From Legionella birminghamensis (GTDB taxonomy: Bacteria; Pseudomonadota; Gammaproteobacteria; Legionellales; Legionellaceae), in NCBI RefSeq assembly GCF_900452515.1, contig NZ_UGNW01000001.1, positions 124,001 through 188,000 on the forward strand: a stretch of 64,000 nucleotides of DNA, written 5' to 3'. Numbering within the stretch: the stretch's first letter is position 1; each line of letters opens with the position of its first letter. Under the pieces are notes generated by a model. That model ran no database searches. It was not told where the DNA came from and was given only the letters and a program-made list of their open reading frames with translations. The position numbers and the translations under genes are program-made. This document shows positions 25,876 to 34,546 of this stretch, one piece after another.

Positions 25876-27690
25876 ATGACAAATCCAAGTGATGAAGTGC
25901 AGCAAAGTGAGTATGACCCCTTTATTCACGGCACAACCTCAGCAGCGCTAGCCCTGATGTCAAAGACAAATTTCCAGCTTATGCCGGTTCTGAAGATGAT
26001 TGATGATTTTCAGGTGGCGCCAATGGGAGGCGAATTATTTAAAGGCGGTTATGAATTTATTGGTTTTGAATTAGTACAAAAAGAAAAAATTGGAGCCATC
26101 TCTTTTGGAAATTTGAAAACAGGTGAATACAATTTAAAAGAGGTAACCGGGAGCTATACTCAGTTTGTGCCCCCAACCAAGACTGCAGCCCTTAATCATT
26201 TCAGACATTTACTTAATCGACCCATCGTTGGTGCCGAGCTTAATTTACTCCTGGTTTATTTTACTCGTGCAAGGCAGATGCATGAATCGCTTGATCAAAT
26301 AATTACTAAGAACGAACTGGATATCCTAACTCAGCGGTTAAAGGCAATTGCTCAATTCTATTATTTTGTCCAATTGCTGGGAACTTATATTTATCCTGAT
26401 TTTGAGGCAATGAAAAAAGCCCTGCTCCCACCTGCCTCCTTGACGAAAAGGGATATAACTGATGCTGTCTATAGTTTCTTAAATTTTGAGCACTTAATCA
26501 AAAGAATTATAGAGAGTCAACTGGATGTAAAAAGCATTCTCTTAAACCCCAGCGAGGAAAATCTGGGGAAAGCACTCGCACTTCTCCAACTGCCTGATAA
26601 ACTCACCATTAAATCTGGAATCTGCGGTGATAATAAGGAGATCGAGCTTCCTGTCACCCAGTTTTTTAGCCTGACAAAATCATCTACATCAAAGAAAAGC
26701 CGATCTTATAAAAAGAGTCATTTTGTCCATCTTGCCCAGAATAAAAGTGGTGATAGTATCAATAATTTATTAGAAAATTTTCTGTCTCAGGAATTGAATT
26801 CTGATTTCTTTATCAATATGGCGAATGATGCCCAGAAATATGTCAGTGCTTTAGAAGATCGCATCCGCATTTTTAATAAGCTCGCGAATACGCCCCAAGG
26901 ACAGTTTGAGCTGACTGTTGACCAGCGAATCTTATTGGATTCAACGTATCCAATTATTTTTGTGTCTGAATCTGATTTAATTAAGCCTCATGTCAATGAA
27001 TACCGTAGCACAGGATCTCTAAAACTGGGTGATGATATTCGAATGATCGCGACCGATGATAAAAAACACAGAGAGGAAGTAAGGAAGTACCTGCGCCATC
27101 ATCAGCTTAATCCCGTTCAGGTGGTATTATTTAGCGATTTGGAAAAAGCTGCTCATGATCAATTGGCTTTACCTTTATCCATCGATTCTCAGCCGCTAAG
27201 AGCCATGCTAGCGAAGACCAGAAACAGTAAGCACAGTGCGCTTTTTTATGAATTATATGCCTTGCTGGACGATTTGAATGAGAAACGAAATAAATTTCGT
27301 TACACAAATCCCCAGGTTTTTGCAACTCTAGACAGATTATTGGTTGAAATCACTAAGGTCATGGATGAAAGGTTTTCGACGGATAAACCCTTGACAAGAA
27401 AGGCTATACAAACGTTTTCCATCAAGAGCAATGCTTTAATTGAAAGAGAAAAGCCTGCACTTGAACTCCACCGGGGGTGCATGGGAATTCTGGATACCAT
27501 GTTAACAATCTTTGCGAGCCTGGTGGTGTTTTATCCTGCAGTTTATCTATACCAGAAAAATAAAAATGTCACTCACAGCTTTTTTAATACCGACTCAGGA
27601 ATAAAAGCACAAGACACCATAGTGACCCTGGATAAATTAATCGATGATGTGGATGATTTCCCTGATGACAAGATTTGCGCCGAGCCTTAA
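25876..27690 (+). CDS. Unknown 604-residue protein, candidate Dot/Icm effector
   Basis: The first 55 residues (DPFIHGTTSAALALM, then QLMPVLKMIDDFQVAPMGGELFKGGY) resemble an ADP-ribosyltransferase-like HGT motif followed by a GGEL/GGY segment. I regard that as a hint only. A long helical middle follows, then one hydrophobic segment near residue 540 (ILDTMLTIFASLVVFYPAVYLY) and an acidic tail (LIDDVDDFPDDKICAEP). No signal peptide. A C-terminal membrane anchor plus an acidic end is frequent among Legionella effectors. Adjacent to the damaged toxin-antitoxin pair, in an accessory stretch ending at tRNA-Lys. Confidence 0.65.
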   Translation: MTNPSDEVQQSEYDPFIHGTTSAALALMSKTNFQLMPVLKMIDDFQVAPMGGELFKGGYEFIGFELVQKEKIGAISFGNLKTGEYNLKEVTGSYTQFVPPTKTAALNHFRHLLNRPIVGAELNLLLVYFTRARQMHESLDQIITKNELDILTQRLKAIAQFYYFVQLLGTYIYPDFEAMKKALLPPASLTKRDITDAVYSFLNFEHLIKRIIESQLDVKSILLNPSEENLGKALALLQLPDKLTIKSGICGDNKEIELPVTQFFSLTKSSTSKKSRSYKKSHFVHLAQNKSGDSINNLLENFLSQELNSDFFINMANDAQKYVSALEDRIRIFNKLANTPQGQFELTVDQRILLDSTYPIIFVSESDLIKPHVNEYRSTGSLKLGDDIRMIATDDKKHREEVRKYLRHHQLNPVQVVLFSDLEKAAHDQLALPLSIDSQPLRAMLAKTRNSKHSALFYELYALLDDLNEKRNKFRYTNPQVFATLDRLLVEITKVMDERFSTDKPLTRKAIQTFSIKSNALIEREKPALELHRGCMGILDTMLTIFASLVVFYPAVYLYQKNKNVTHSFFNTDSGIKAQDTIVTLDKLIDDVDDFPDDKICAEP

Positions 27691-27749
27691 ATTAACTGCT
27701 AATCCATGATTTGTCTAAATCAATCAGCCCTTCGCGATGTTTGATTGAG

Positions 27750-27778
27750 ATTGCAGTTCCTAACAATGAAACTGCAAT
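27750..27778. terminator. Hairpin between convergent genes
   Basis: A nine-base stem ATTGCAGTT / AACTGCAAT with an eleven-base loop lies between the 604-residue gene and the porin gene. It lacks a long U tract but could end transcription in both directions. Confidence 0.4.
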
Positions 27779-27798
27779 TATTAATGATTACTAGTCCA

Positions 27799-28758
27799 TT
27801 AAGCCTTAATTTGAACACCGATATAGGGTCCATAATAGGTGACATAGTTCAGTCGTAAGGGATCATTAGGGCCTGTTCCGGCGCGCCTGCCGTGGATATC
27901 ATCGTAATAAATGATTTTAAATCCACCGTTGATACCCGCCTCATAGCCACGGAAAGGCATGTCGTACTGCAGTCCAATGTCGAGGAAGCCATATGGAACC
28001 AGCCTTTGCCGATCGGTGTTTTTGAAGTCAATATACGCAATAGGCTGAATAGGGGCATCATTAATGTCACCCACTGTCCGCATATCGGCATCTCCAATGA
28101 GAAAGCCTAAGGTGAAGTCATTTTTTAGTGTCAACCTATCGAATAGTGGAAAATGGCTTTCAAGCCCTATTATGGGACCTATGCCTCGGAAACGACTGGT
28201 GAGATAATGAACAAAAGCAGCGTCGCTGCGATAAAACCGCTGGATTAATCGATCATTTTCATCAACATAATGAAGGCCGGTATATGGTCTTAATCGCCAA
28301 CCTGTTTGAGTGACATTAATATTAGCCCCGATAGATAATTCATAATTGTCCAGATCAAAGAGCACTTTCCCTGCAGCCCCATCAAAAAAATCTGAAACAA
28401 GTGTTGAATTGACAACCAATAATGAATCAGGAATCCTTACCGAAGAACCAAACTCATGATCAAAATGAGTTGTCCTGAATTGAATATCAGCTTGAGGTGT
28501 CCAATCATACCTGATAAATGCTGACCAGGAAGGTTCATAAGAGGGGTCTACGTAACTCCCATGCGCAGCAACAACGGTTGGCGTTACAAAAACCATTTCC
28601 GTGGCATAGTCAATCATCCCGCCATCGGGTCTTAGATAAGACAGCTCACCGCCAAGGGTCCATCGGCAGCAAGGACTGCTTTGTTGTGGCCCCATCTCTC
28701 CGGCTCTGGCACTCACTAAGACAGATAATAATAACATTCCAAATACATATTGCTTCAT
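27799..28758 (-). CDS. Legionella MOMP-family (Lpg1974-like) outer membrane protein
   Basis: A 319-residue protein with a signal peptide (MKQYVFGMLLLSVLVSARAG). After CCRWTLGGELSYLRPDGG come alternating amphipathic strands and a final segment YVTYYGPYIGVQIKA with a C-terminal hydrophobic strand, typical of beta-barrel porins. The WTLGGELSYLRP opening and overall plan match the large Legionella-specific family of pore-forming outer membrane proteins related to the major outer membrane protein. The permeant is unknown. Its upstream region also holds the tRNA-Lys gene. Confidence 0.82.
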   Translation of the reverse strand: MKQYVFGMLLLSVLVSARAGEMGPQQSSPCCRWTLGGELSYLRPDGGMIDYATEMVFVTPTVVAAHGSYVDPSYEPSWSAFIRYDWTPQADIQFRTTHFDHEFGSSVRIPDSLLVVNSTLVSDFFDGAAGKVLFDLDNYELSIGANINVTQTGWRLRPYTGLHYVDENDRLIQRFYRSDAAFVHYLTSRFRGIGPIIGLESHFPLFDRLTLKNDFTLGFLIGDADMRTVGDINDAPIQPIAYIDFKNTDRQRLVPYGFLDIGLQYDMPFRGYEAGINGGFKIIYYDDIHGRRAGTGPNDPLRLNYVTYYGPYIGVQIKA

Positions 28759-28978
28759 CCTTAAACTCCTTGTCTCTGTATATCGAAAGCAAATTATACT
28801 GATTATATTGCGTATGAATCTGAACTCAGGCGCAGGAATATTATCATAGAAACAATATAAGTCTTTAATAGTTTAGAAATTGCAAGTTATGAGATACAAA
28901 GATATGAGTTAAATATTAAGAATTTTCCAAATCAGAATATTAACTTAAAGAAGTTAGGGTTTTTAATGAATTTTAAAA

Positions 28979-29054
28979 TGGTGGGCCGTATAGGGATCGA
29001 ACCTATGACACAGAGGTTAAGAGCCTCCTGCTCTACCAGCTGAGCTAACGGCCC
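28979..29054 (-). tRNA. tRNA-Lys (anticodon CTT)
   Basis: The reverse complement folds as a full cloverleaf. The acceptor is GGGCCGT / ACGGCCC with discriminator A, the D arm is GCTCAGCTGGTAGAGC, the anticodon stem-loop has CTCTTAA (anticodon CTT, reading AAG), and the T arm is TAGGTTCGATCCCTA. CCA is encoded in the DNA. Its 3' end faces the accessory stretch at 20-29 kb. No integrase or duplicated tRNA end was seen. Confidence 0.97.
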
Positions 29055-29200
29055 CACAATTACACAGGATACCTTTTTAAATAAAAAATTCAAGCGCTTT
29101 CTATATAGCCTTAGTTGTCTTATTTATAAACTTGTCCAGACCGCGTACAATGAGCTATGGTGGTTTTTGGTTGCGGATAATTATTCGCAAGGTAAAAATA

Positions 29201-29794
29201 ATGTTAAATGCATATCAGTTTTTTAGCCCTTTCTTAAAGAAAGACAACTATGAACGTCCGGCCTGGTACAAGGCTAACAAGGAAAATGTTTGGCTCATGA
29301 TGACAGAGTTGTATGGAACTGATTCCACGGCGTTTGCCTTGCAAGCCATTAGCCTGATTATCCATTGCGATATGGCTGCTGTTGATTTGCTTAATCGCCA
29401 TCCAGAGTGGCTGACTCAATTGAATAAACCATGGCAGATGGATTATCTGTTGAAAGCTGTCCAGTTATTTATAATTAATAACAAAGATGAAGATTACAGT
29501 TCCCAAATGATCCCTAATGCAATTAATGCACTGATAGGGAATGACAAAGCGGTCATTTTAACTATTTTAAAAAAATATCCTCATTGGTTGAATTTTCTAA
29601 ACATGGAGCGCATTGAAGAGATTTACAAAGATGTGCTTAAGAGTAATTCAGAAAAAGCGGGTAGACATTTTTGCCGCTATTTATTGGCACGGCTGAAGAC
29701 GCATGAAACTGTTCCTGTACAGGCGCATATTGATGAAGCAGAGGAACATAAGGATATTGAGGCTGACGTTTTTTCTGGTATGAATCCATGGTAG
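29201..29794 (+). CDS. Unknown helical protein upstream of priC
   Basis: A 197-residue protein from the ATG at 29201, which has AAGG eight bases upstream; the frame also extends up to 29132. It is helical and rich in Trp and Leu (AWYKANKENVWLMMTELYG; RHPEWLTQLNKPWQMDYLLK), with an acidic C-terminus (HIDEAEEHKDIEADVFSGMNPW). I do not recognise it. The 7-base overlap with the next gene suggests co-translation with the PriC-like protein. Confidence 0.65.
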   Translation: MLNAYQFFSPFLKKDNYERPAWYKANKENVWLMMTELYGTDSTAFALQAISLIIHCDMAAVDLLNRHPEWLTQLNKPWQMDYLLKAVQLFIINNKDEDYSSQMIPNAINALIGNDKAVILTILKKYPHWLNFLNMERIEEIYKDVLKSNSEKAGRHFCRYLLARLKTHETVPVQAHIDEAEEHKDIEADVFSGMNPW

Positions 29795-30306
29795 AGAATA
29801 TTGAAACCATGCTGCTCAGCCTTAAGGCCAGGCTGCCTGAGTTAGCCTGGAATCTGAATAAACCGGGTGCTCAGATTCCCTGGCAAAATTTGCCTCCCGG
29901 TATTTTTCGCTACCAGTTTGAACCGAAGGCTTCGGATTATATTGCTGAAATTAAGAGCGATATTGAGCGGTTGGAACAACAGGTCAATACGCAGGCTGCC
30001 AGCTATCTCGCCCAGCGCATTCAGCAAAAAATCAACATTCTGGTCAGACTCTGCCGCTGTAAGCCGCCAGTCCAAAAAGCAGATAATTCAGCCTCATTTA
30101 TGTTGCAGGCTTTGAGTACGCGCCAGCAATGGCTGGCTTCTCTTGAGGAACAAATTCAATCATTTACAGAACAACGCGATGCGCTTGCGGCCAGATTGTC
30201 GACAATCGCCAAGGAGCAGCAATTGGCAGTTCTCGCCGAGTTAGGTGCGGCAGAAAAGCGTCTTACCGAGGCAAAAGAGGCTTATGCCAAGGCGATCGAA
30301 CGCTAG
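29788..30306 (+). CDS. priC: Primosomal replication protein N'' (PriC-like)
   Basis: A 172-residue protein. The centre holds the PriC pattern SYLAQRIQQKINILVRLCR, preceded by an acidic helix (DIERLEQQV) and followed by a basic coiled-coil C-terminus (LASLEEQIQSFTEQRDALAARL). PriC helps reload DnaB at stalled forks with PriA/PriB. Length is close to E. coli PriC. Overlaps the preceding unknown gene by 7 bases. Confidence 0.75.
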   Translation: MVENIETMLLSLKARLPELAWNLNKPGAQIPWQNLPPGIFRYQFEPKASDYIAEIKSDIERLEQQVNTQAASYLAQRIQQKINILVRLCRCKPPVQKADNSASFMLQALSTRQQWLASLEEQIQSFTEQRDALAARLSTIAKEQQLAVLAELGAAEKRLTEAKEAYAKAIER

Positions 30307-30344
30307 AGCTAATCCCTATCTACACCAGTGCATGAGAATTAAAA

Positions 30345-30593
30345 GCTATCGAATCCCCCCGGCTGCGACCGCGGGGCCCACATGAAGCCAATTTAATGTT
30401 AAGAAGACTTGTTTATGACTACCTGTTAAATCTTATTTTTTGGCAGCATTGAAACTTGTTTGAGGATCATGCTACTCCAACAGGCATGGGCCCCGCGGTC
30501 GGTGCCGCGGGGATTCGGTGTCGGTGCCGCGGGGATTCGGTATTGGTGCCGCGGGGATTCGGATGGGGAAAAAATTTGTGTAGATACCTATGG
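30345..30593. repeat. Family A repeat cluster with 22-bp tandem units
   Basis: A half element near 30350-30380 faces a second at 30488-30518. The latter continues as two extra 22-base units (each containing GGTGCCGCGGGGATTCGG) to 30562, then the GTGTAGATACCTATGG module to 30593. The cluster fills most of the 302 bases between priC and the convergent gene; I see no gene in it. Confidence 0.75.
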
Positions 30594-30608
30594 CTCGCAA
30601 TAAGGGAA

Positions 30609-31820
30609 TCACATCGACAATACCGCATCCCTGAGCAGAGATTCTGTATCCAGGACTCCCCTTTGAGTTTGCAGCGTTTTCGGCAGGCAGGTGCGTAATT
30701 CACAAGCTGCCATTAATTGCTGTTTGAAACGGCTATAATAGCTGTGCTTACAGGCTGCATAATCCTCATCGATTCTGGCTTTTATAGTTGCTCTGGCTGA
30801 GTCATCGTTAAATGCCAGATGGATTAAGGTATTAAAAGAACCTTCATAGTCCCCCAGTGTACTGGGATATGATTCCAGGTTTGCAAATGAGTGATCGATA
30901 AGATCATACAAGGCGTTTATTTCTAATGGTATAGATACACTGATCGGTTCTTCCTTATATTCTTTGTGGAGGAAGCGATGCAGATCATGAATACCATAAT
31001 ATTTTTTCATAATAGCATCCTCATGCTCAGGCTCCCATTTAAGCGCATAATCCTGATCTATTTGCTGCATTATCCCAGCACTCATTTCTGCACTGACGGT
31101 ATTTAAAAACCGGCGAAGTGTTTCCTGTATAAAAGACATCGGTTCAATTTGGACTGTCCTGACAATAGTATTAAATACCTCAAGGCATTGTTGATCATTC
31201 ATGCTTTCCAAAAAAGCTAACAAAGGAACCAGCTGATCGTTAATGTCCCGTGTGGCTCTGGAGTGCCCAAAATCTTTCAAATAGGTCGGTAAAATGTCGG
31301 CAATCGCTGCATCGTCAAGATGAGCTGCTGAGGCTGCATAATAATTAGTTATTAATCTGGATGGATTACCTCCTTTTGCTCGCATTGCTTTTAAAAAGTC
31401 GATTATTTCAGCGCTAGGGTAAAAATCTGCAAAGCCAGGAATAAATGTGTCCTGATCAATAGAACTCACTGCGTCTTTTAGGTGTCGTGGAAGTGTATTG
31501 GTTAAAACTGCCATCAGCCATGCGGCACGCAGCTTATAGCGAGGGCTTATGCTTGGAGAACTAAGCGAATTGTGTAAAATTGAATATAATTTATTGTAAT
31601 TAATGCTTTTTAAGTGAGAAGGATTTTGGATCCAGTGGAAAAGTAATTTTTCCTGGTAGTATCTGGAAGCTTTGCTGTTACGACTGAATAAGGCAGTAAC
31701 GGCTGGTTCGGAAAGATGATCACCTTGTAATAATAGGATTGCATGCAGGTTTAATGACTGCATACTTTCAAATGGGTTTGAAAAAGAACATTTGAAAAGT
31801 CTTTTTGCGAGATACATCAT
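30609..31820 (-). CDS. Unknown helical protein
   Basis: A 403-residue protein, apparently all-helical. It has no signal peptide and no membrane span. Segments such as LLFHWIQNPSHLKSINYNKLYSIL and YKLRAAWLMAVLTNTLPRHL suggest an alpha-solenoid. I do not recognise a family. It stands alone, converging on priC across the repeat cluster, and is close in style to the helical protein at 366-1724. It could be an effector, but no secretion signal can be demonstrated from the sequence. Confidence 0.6.
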   Translation of the reverse strand: MMYLAKRLFKCSFSNPFESMQSLNLHAILLLQGDHLSEPAVTALFSRNSKASRYYQEKLLFHWIQNPSHLKSINYNKLYSILHNSLSSPSISPRYKLRAAWLMAVLTNTLPRHLKDAVSSIDQDTFIPGFADFYPSAEIIDFLKAMRAKGGNPSRLITNYYAASAAHLDDAAIADILPTYLKDFGHSRATRDINDQLVPLLAFLESMNDQQCLEVFNTIVRTVQIEPMSFIQETLRRFLNTVSAEMSAGIMQQIDQDYALKWEPEHEDAIMKKYYGIHDLHRFLHKEYKEEPISVSIPLEINALYDLIDHSFANLESYPSTLGDYEGSFNTLIHLAFNDDSARATIKARIDEDYAACKHSYYSRFKQQLMAACELRTCLPKTLQTQRGVLDTESLLRDAVLSM

Positions 31821-31914
31821 TTGCCCTGGCTGTCCAAAAGTGGCTCATTCTAGCGCACTGCTATAATTTTGTAAAAAATTTGTATCATGGTTATTTGCCA
31901 GGAAATGGAGCGGA

Positions 31915-34278
31915 CTAACCCTCCTCTCTGAGTCCAAGAAGGCGCGCGATTTCGTCCCCGGTTAAAGCCTGATTAAAATAGAAGCCCTGGCCTTCGTCAC
32001 AACCAAGATCTTTTAGGAATTGCAGCTGCTCCCGGCTCTCAATGCCTTCTGCAAGAACGCGCATCTTTAATCCGTGGCTCATTGCGATGATTGCTTCCAC
32101 AATAGAATTATTGTTTGGATCGGATGGACATTTCTCAATGAACGATTGATCAATTTTAATTTTGGAAACCGGGAAGTCACGTAAGTAGCTCAGGCTTGAA
32201 TAGCCGGTACCAAAATCGTCTATGCTAAGCTGTATTCCTTTTCTTTTTAGCAATTTCAGCAAATTAATATGCTGTTGTTCTTTGTCCATAATAACGCTTT
32301 CAGTCAGCTCTATCTCAATATAATCAGGAGGAAGCCCGCTTTCTTTAAGGCAGCGTTCGATGCAGGCGATAAAATCATCGCGCAGTAATTGAACTCCTGA
32401 AACATTGATAGCCATGCGGATAGGGGGTAATCCCTTGTCCTGCCATTCCTTGTTTTGTGTACAGGCCCTTTTAAATATCCATTCGCCTAATGGAATGATA
32501 ATGCCGGAGTCCTCGGCGATAGCAATAAAATCCTGGGGCAGGATAATGCCTCTGCTGGGATGCTGCCAGCGTAATAATGCTTCGACGCCCACTATCCTGC
32601 CACTGTCCAAATGCACAATTGGTTGATAAAGCAGGAAAAATTCTTTTTTGGCAAGGGCGTTGCGTAACTCCATTTGTAATTGAAGGTTTTGCCTTGCATG
32701 ATTGCGAATGGTCTCGTCATAGAGTTGATAGTAATTTCGCCCCATATTTTTCGCCTGGTACATAGCCATTTCCGCATTAGTCAGCAAGCTGACTACTTCG
32801 CTGGCATCTTTGGGATAAAGGCTAACACCGAGGCTTGCCGTCACCACTATCTCATGGGGGTGGATATAAATTGGCTTTGTCACTACCGACAAGATGCGAT
32901 GGCAAAGCATGGCCACATGGCTGTAGCTTTTAATCGTGTATAAAATAACAAATTCATCGCCGCCAAAACGCGCCAAGGTATCGCTTTCCCGGGTGGCGAG
33001 TTTGAGACGCTGAGTAATTTGCTGAAGCAATTGATCACCTGTCTCATGCCCAAGGTTATCATTGATAAGCTTAAAGTTATCGATATCGAGAACGATAAGC
33101 AGCAGTTTACTATGATGCCGTTTGGCAAAACGGATTCCATGAATAATACGGTCATAAAGAAGTTTGCGATTGGGTAAGCCGGTGAGTTGATCATAATCAG
33201 TCTGGAATGCGAGCTTTAATTCCAGTTGCTTCCGCTGACTGATATCGCGAAAACTCCATACGCGGCCAGCAATTGCATTGCCTAATCGATGCGGTTTCGA
33301 ATTCCATTCAAAAATATGACCGTTGCGTAGAATGAGTTCATTGGCCTCTTCTTTTTCCGGTTCAGTGCTCAGTTTGCTTAAAATCTCACGAAAGTCTTCA
33401 GGATTTTGAATTTCCTGTAATAGTTGTGGAAAAAAATCCTGAAAATTAAAAGTTTGATTGGTCGAGAATACAATCTTCCATAAGTCGACAAATTTCTGAT
33501 TATAGTAATCCAGTTTACCGGAAGCATTCACTACAATAATACCGTCTGCTGTTGACTCGAGTGTGGAACGGGTAAGCGCCAGTGTTTGCTCCAGCTCACG
33601 GGTCCGTAGTGCTACCTTTTTTTCAAGTATCTGGTTTAAGCTGTCGAGATTGATATTTTTATAACCCAAGGAAAGTGCATTGTTCAAATATTGGTTGGCA
33701 TAAATGCTGCTGGCCAATGCTGTCAGGGTATAAATGATGGCGCAATAGCCAATTAAAATATGAATTTCGCTTTGCAAAAATAGCCACAGGATTAAAGGAA
33801 TAGCGGTTGGCAGTAAAAATAAAAGATAAATACCCATTACCGGCGATAGAAAGGGGACAGCGCCCGCAACCAACCCGAAAATCAGGATAATTGCAAATGA
33901 CTGATGTAGAATACTATCGGCAGGAAGGAGCAGCACACTGGCCAGACCCCAGCCGATACCGGAAAAGAAAGTAAGCAGAGCGAATTGTAAGAGCCATACC
34001 GGGTAAGAAAACAGAGCCGGTTTAAGCCGGAAAGCAACTAAGGAGACTGGCCATATCAAGGCCAGAACAATCATGTAGATTAGCCAGATTTTTAGATTGA
34101 ACAGGTTGCTGCCATAGGAAGAGATGCCGAGGGCAAAAATTACAAAAGCAAAAACCTCTGCCAGAAGTGCAACTGGAAGCTGCTTATATAGCAGTTCAAT
34201 CTTGTCTTTCAGCATACATTGGGCGATCCCCTGATCTGTTGTTTTAAACTCTTTGAGAGGAGATAGATCATTTAGCAT
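31915..34278 (-). CDS. Membrane GGDEF-EAL protein (cyclic-di-GMP synthesis and breakdown)
   Basis: A 787-residue protein from the ATG at 34278 (GGGAA upstream). Several transmembrane helices fill residues 30-210, a PAS-like domain lies near 240-350, GGDEF near 360-515 and EAL near 530-785. The cyclase motif ARFGGDEF is intact, with the product-inhibition motif RESD correctly placed before it. The EAL side keeps EALLRW, INVSG, EIELTES, IDDFGTGYSS, KIDQSF and AEGIES. Both activities are therefore possible. The membrane part probably senses a signal. Its nearness to the polysaccharide locus at 36-43 kb is suggestive, since many synthases are cyclic-di-GMP-controlled. Confidence 0.93.
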   Translation of the reverse strand: MLNDLSPLKEFKTTDQGIAQCMLKDKIELLYKQLPVALLAEVFAFVIFALGISSYGSNLFNLKIWLIYMIVLALIWPVSLVAFRLKPALFSYPVWLLQFALLTFFSGIGWGLASVLLLPADSILHQSFAIILIFGLVAGAVPFLSPVMGIYLLFLLPTAIPLILWLFLQSEIHILIGYCAIIYTLTALASSIYANQYLNNALSLGYKNINLDSLNQILEKKVALRTRELEQTLALTRSTLESTADGIIVVNASGKLDYYNQKFVDLWKIVFSTNQTFNFQDFFPQLLQEIQNPEDFREILSKLSTEPEKEEANELILRNGHIFEWNSKPHRLGNAIAGRVWSFRDISQRKQLELKLAFQTDYDQLTGLPNRKLLYDRIIHGIRFAKRHHSKLLLIVLDIDNFKLINDNLGHETGDQLLQQITQRLKLATRESDTLARFGGDEFVILYTIKSYSHVAMLCHRILSVVTKPIYIHPHEIVVTASLGVSLYPKDASEVVSLLTNAEMAMYQAKNMGRNYYQLYDETIRNHARQNLQLQMELRNALAKKEFFLLYQPIVHLDSGRIVGVEALLRWQHPSRGIILPQDFIAIAEDSGIIIPLGEWIFKRACTQNKEWQDKGLPPIRMAINVSGVQLLRDDFIACIERCLKESGLPPDYIEIELTESVIMDKEQQHINLLKLLKRKGIQLSIDDFGTGYSSLSYLRDFPVSKIKIDQSFIEKCPSDPNNNSIVEAIIAMSHGLKMRVLAEGIESREQLQFLKDLGCDEGQGFYFNQALTGDEIARLLGLREEG

Positions 34279-34546
34279 GAAAGTCAATTCCCTGAGCGAG
34301 AGGATAATGATGAGCCTGCCGGCAATGAATCATCAATAATCCATCAAGTTTCAACATGTCCATATCCTTCTCAGAGAAACCGGTGCAATGGCTAGGAATC
34401 GAGGTTAAATATTAAGCATTCTTTTATTAAATTTAGGGGGAAATCGGCCATAGATCAATGTTTTCATCTTTTTTAGCACTCAGAATTCTTGCCCTGAATA
34501 AGCGGCTGTGATTTACTTTTTCCAGCAGCTTAAAAATGAGAAATGA

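Noticed and set aside
28979-29054. Integration site of a present genomic island at tRNA-Lys
   Set aside because: No integrase, no repeat of the tRNA 3' end and no phage genes were found in the window.
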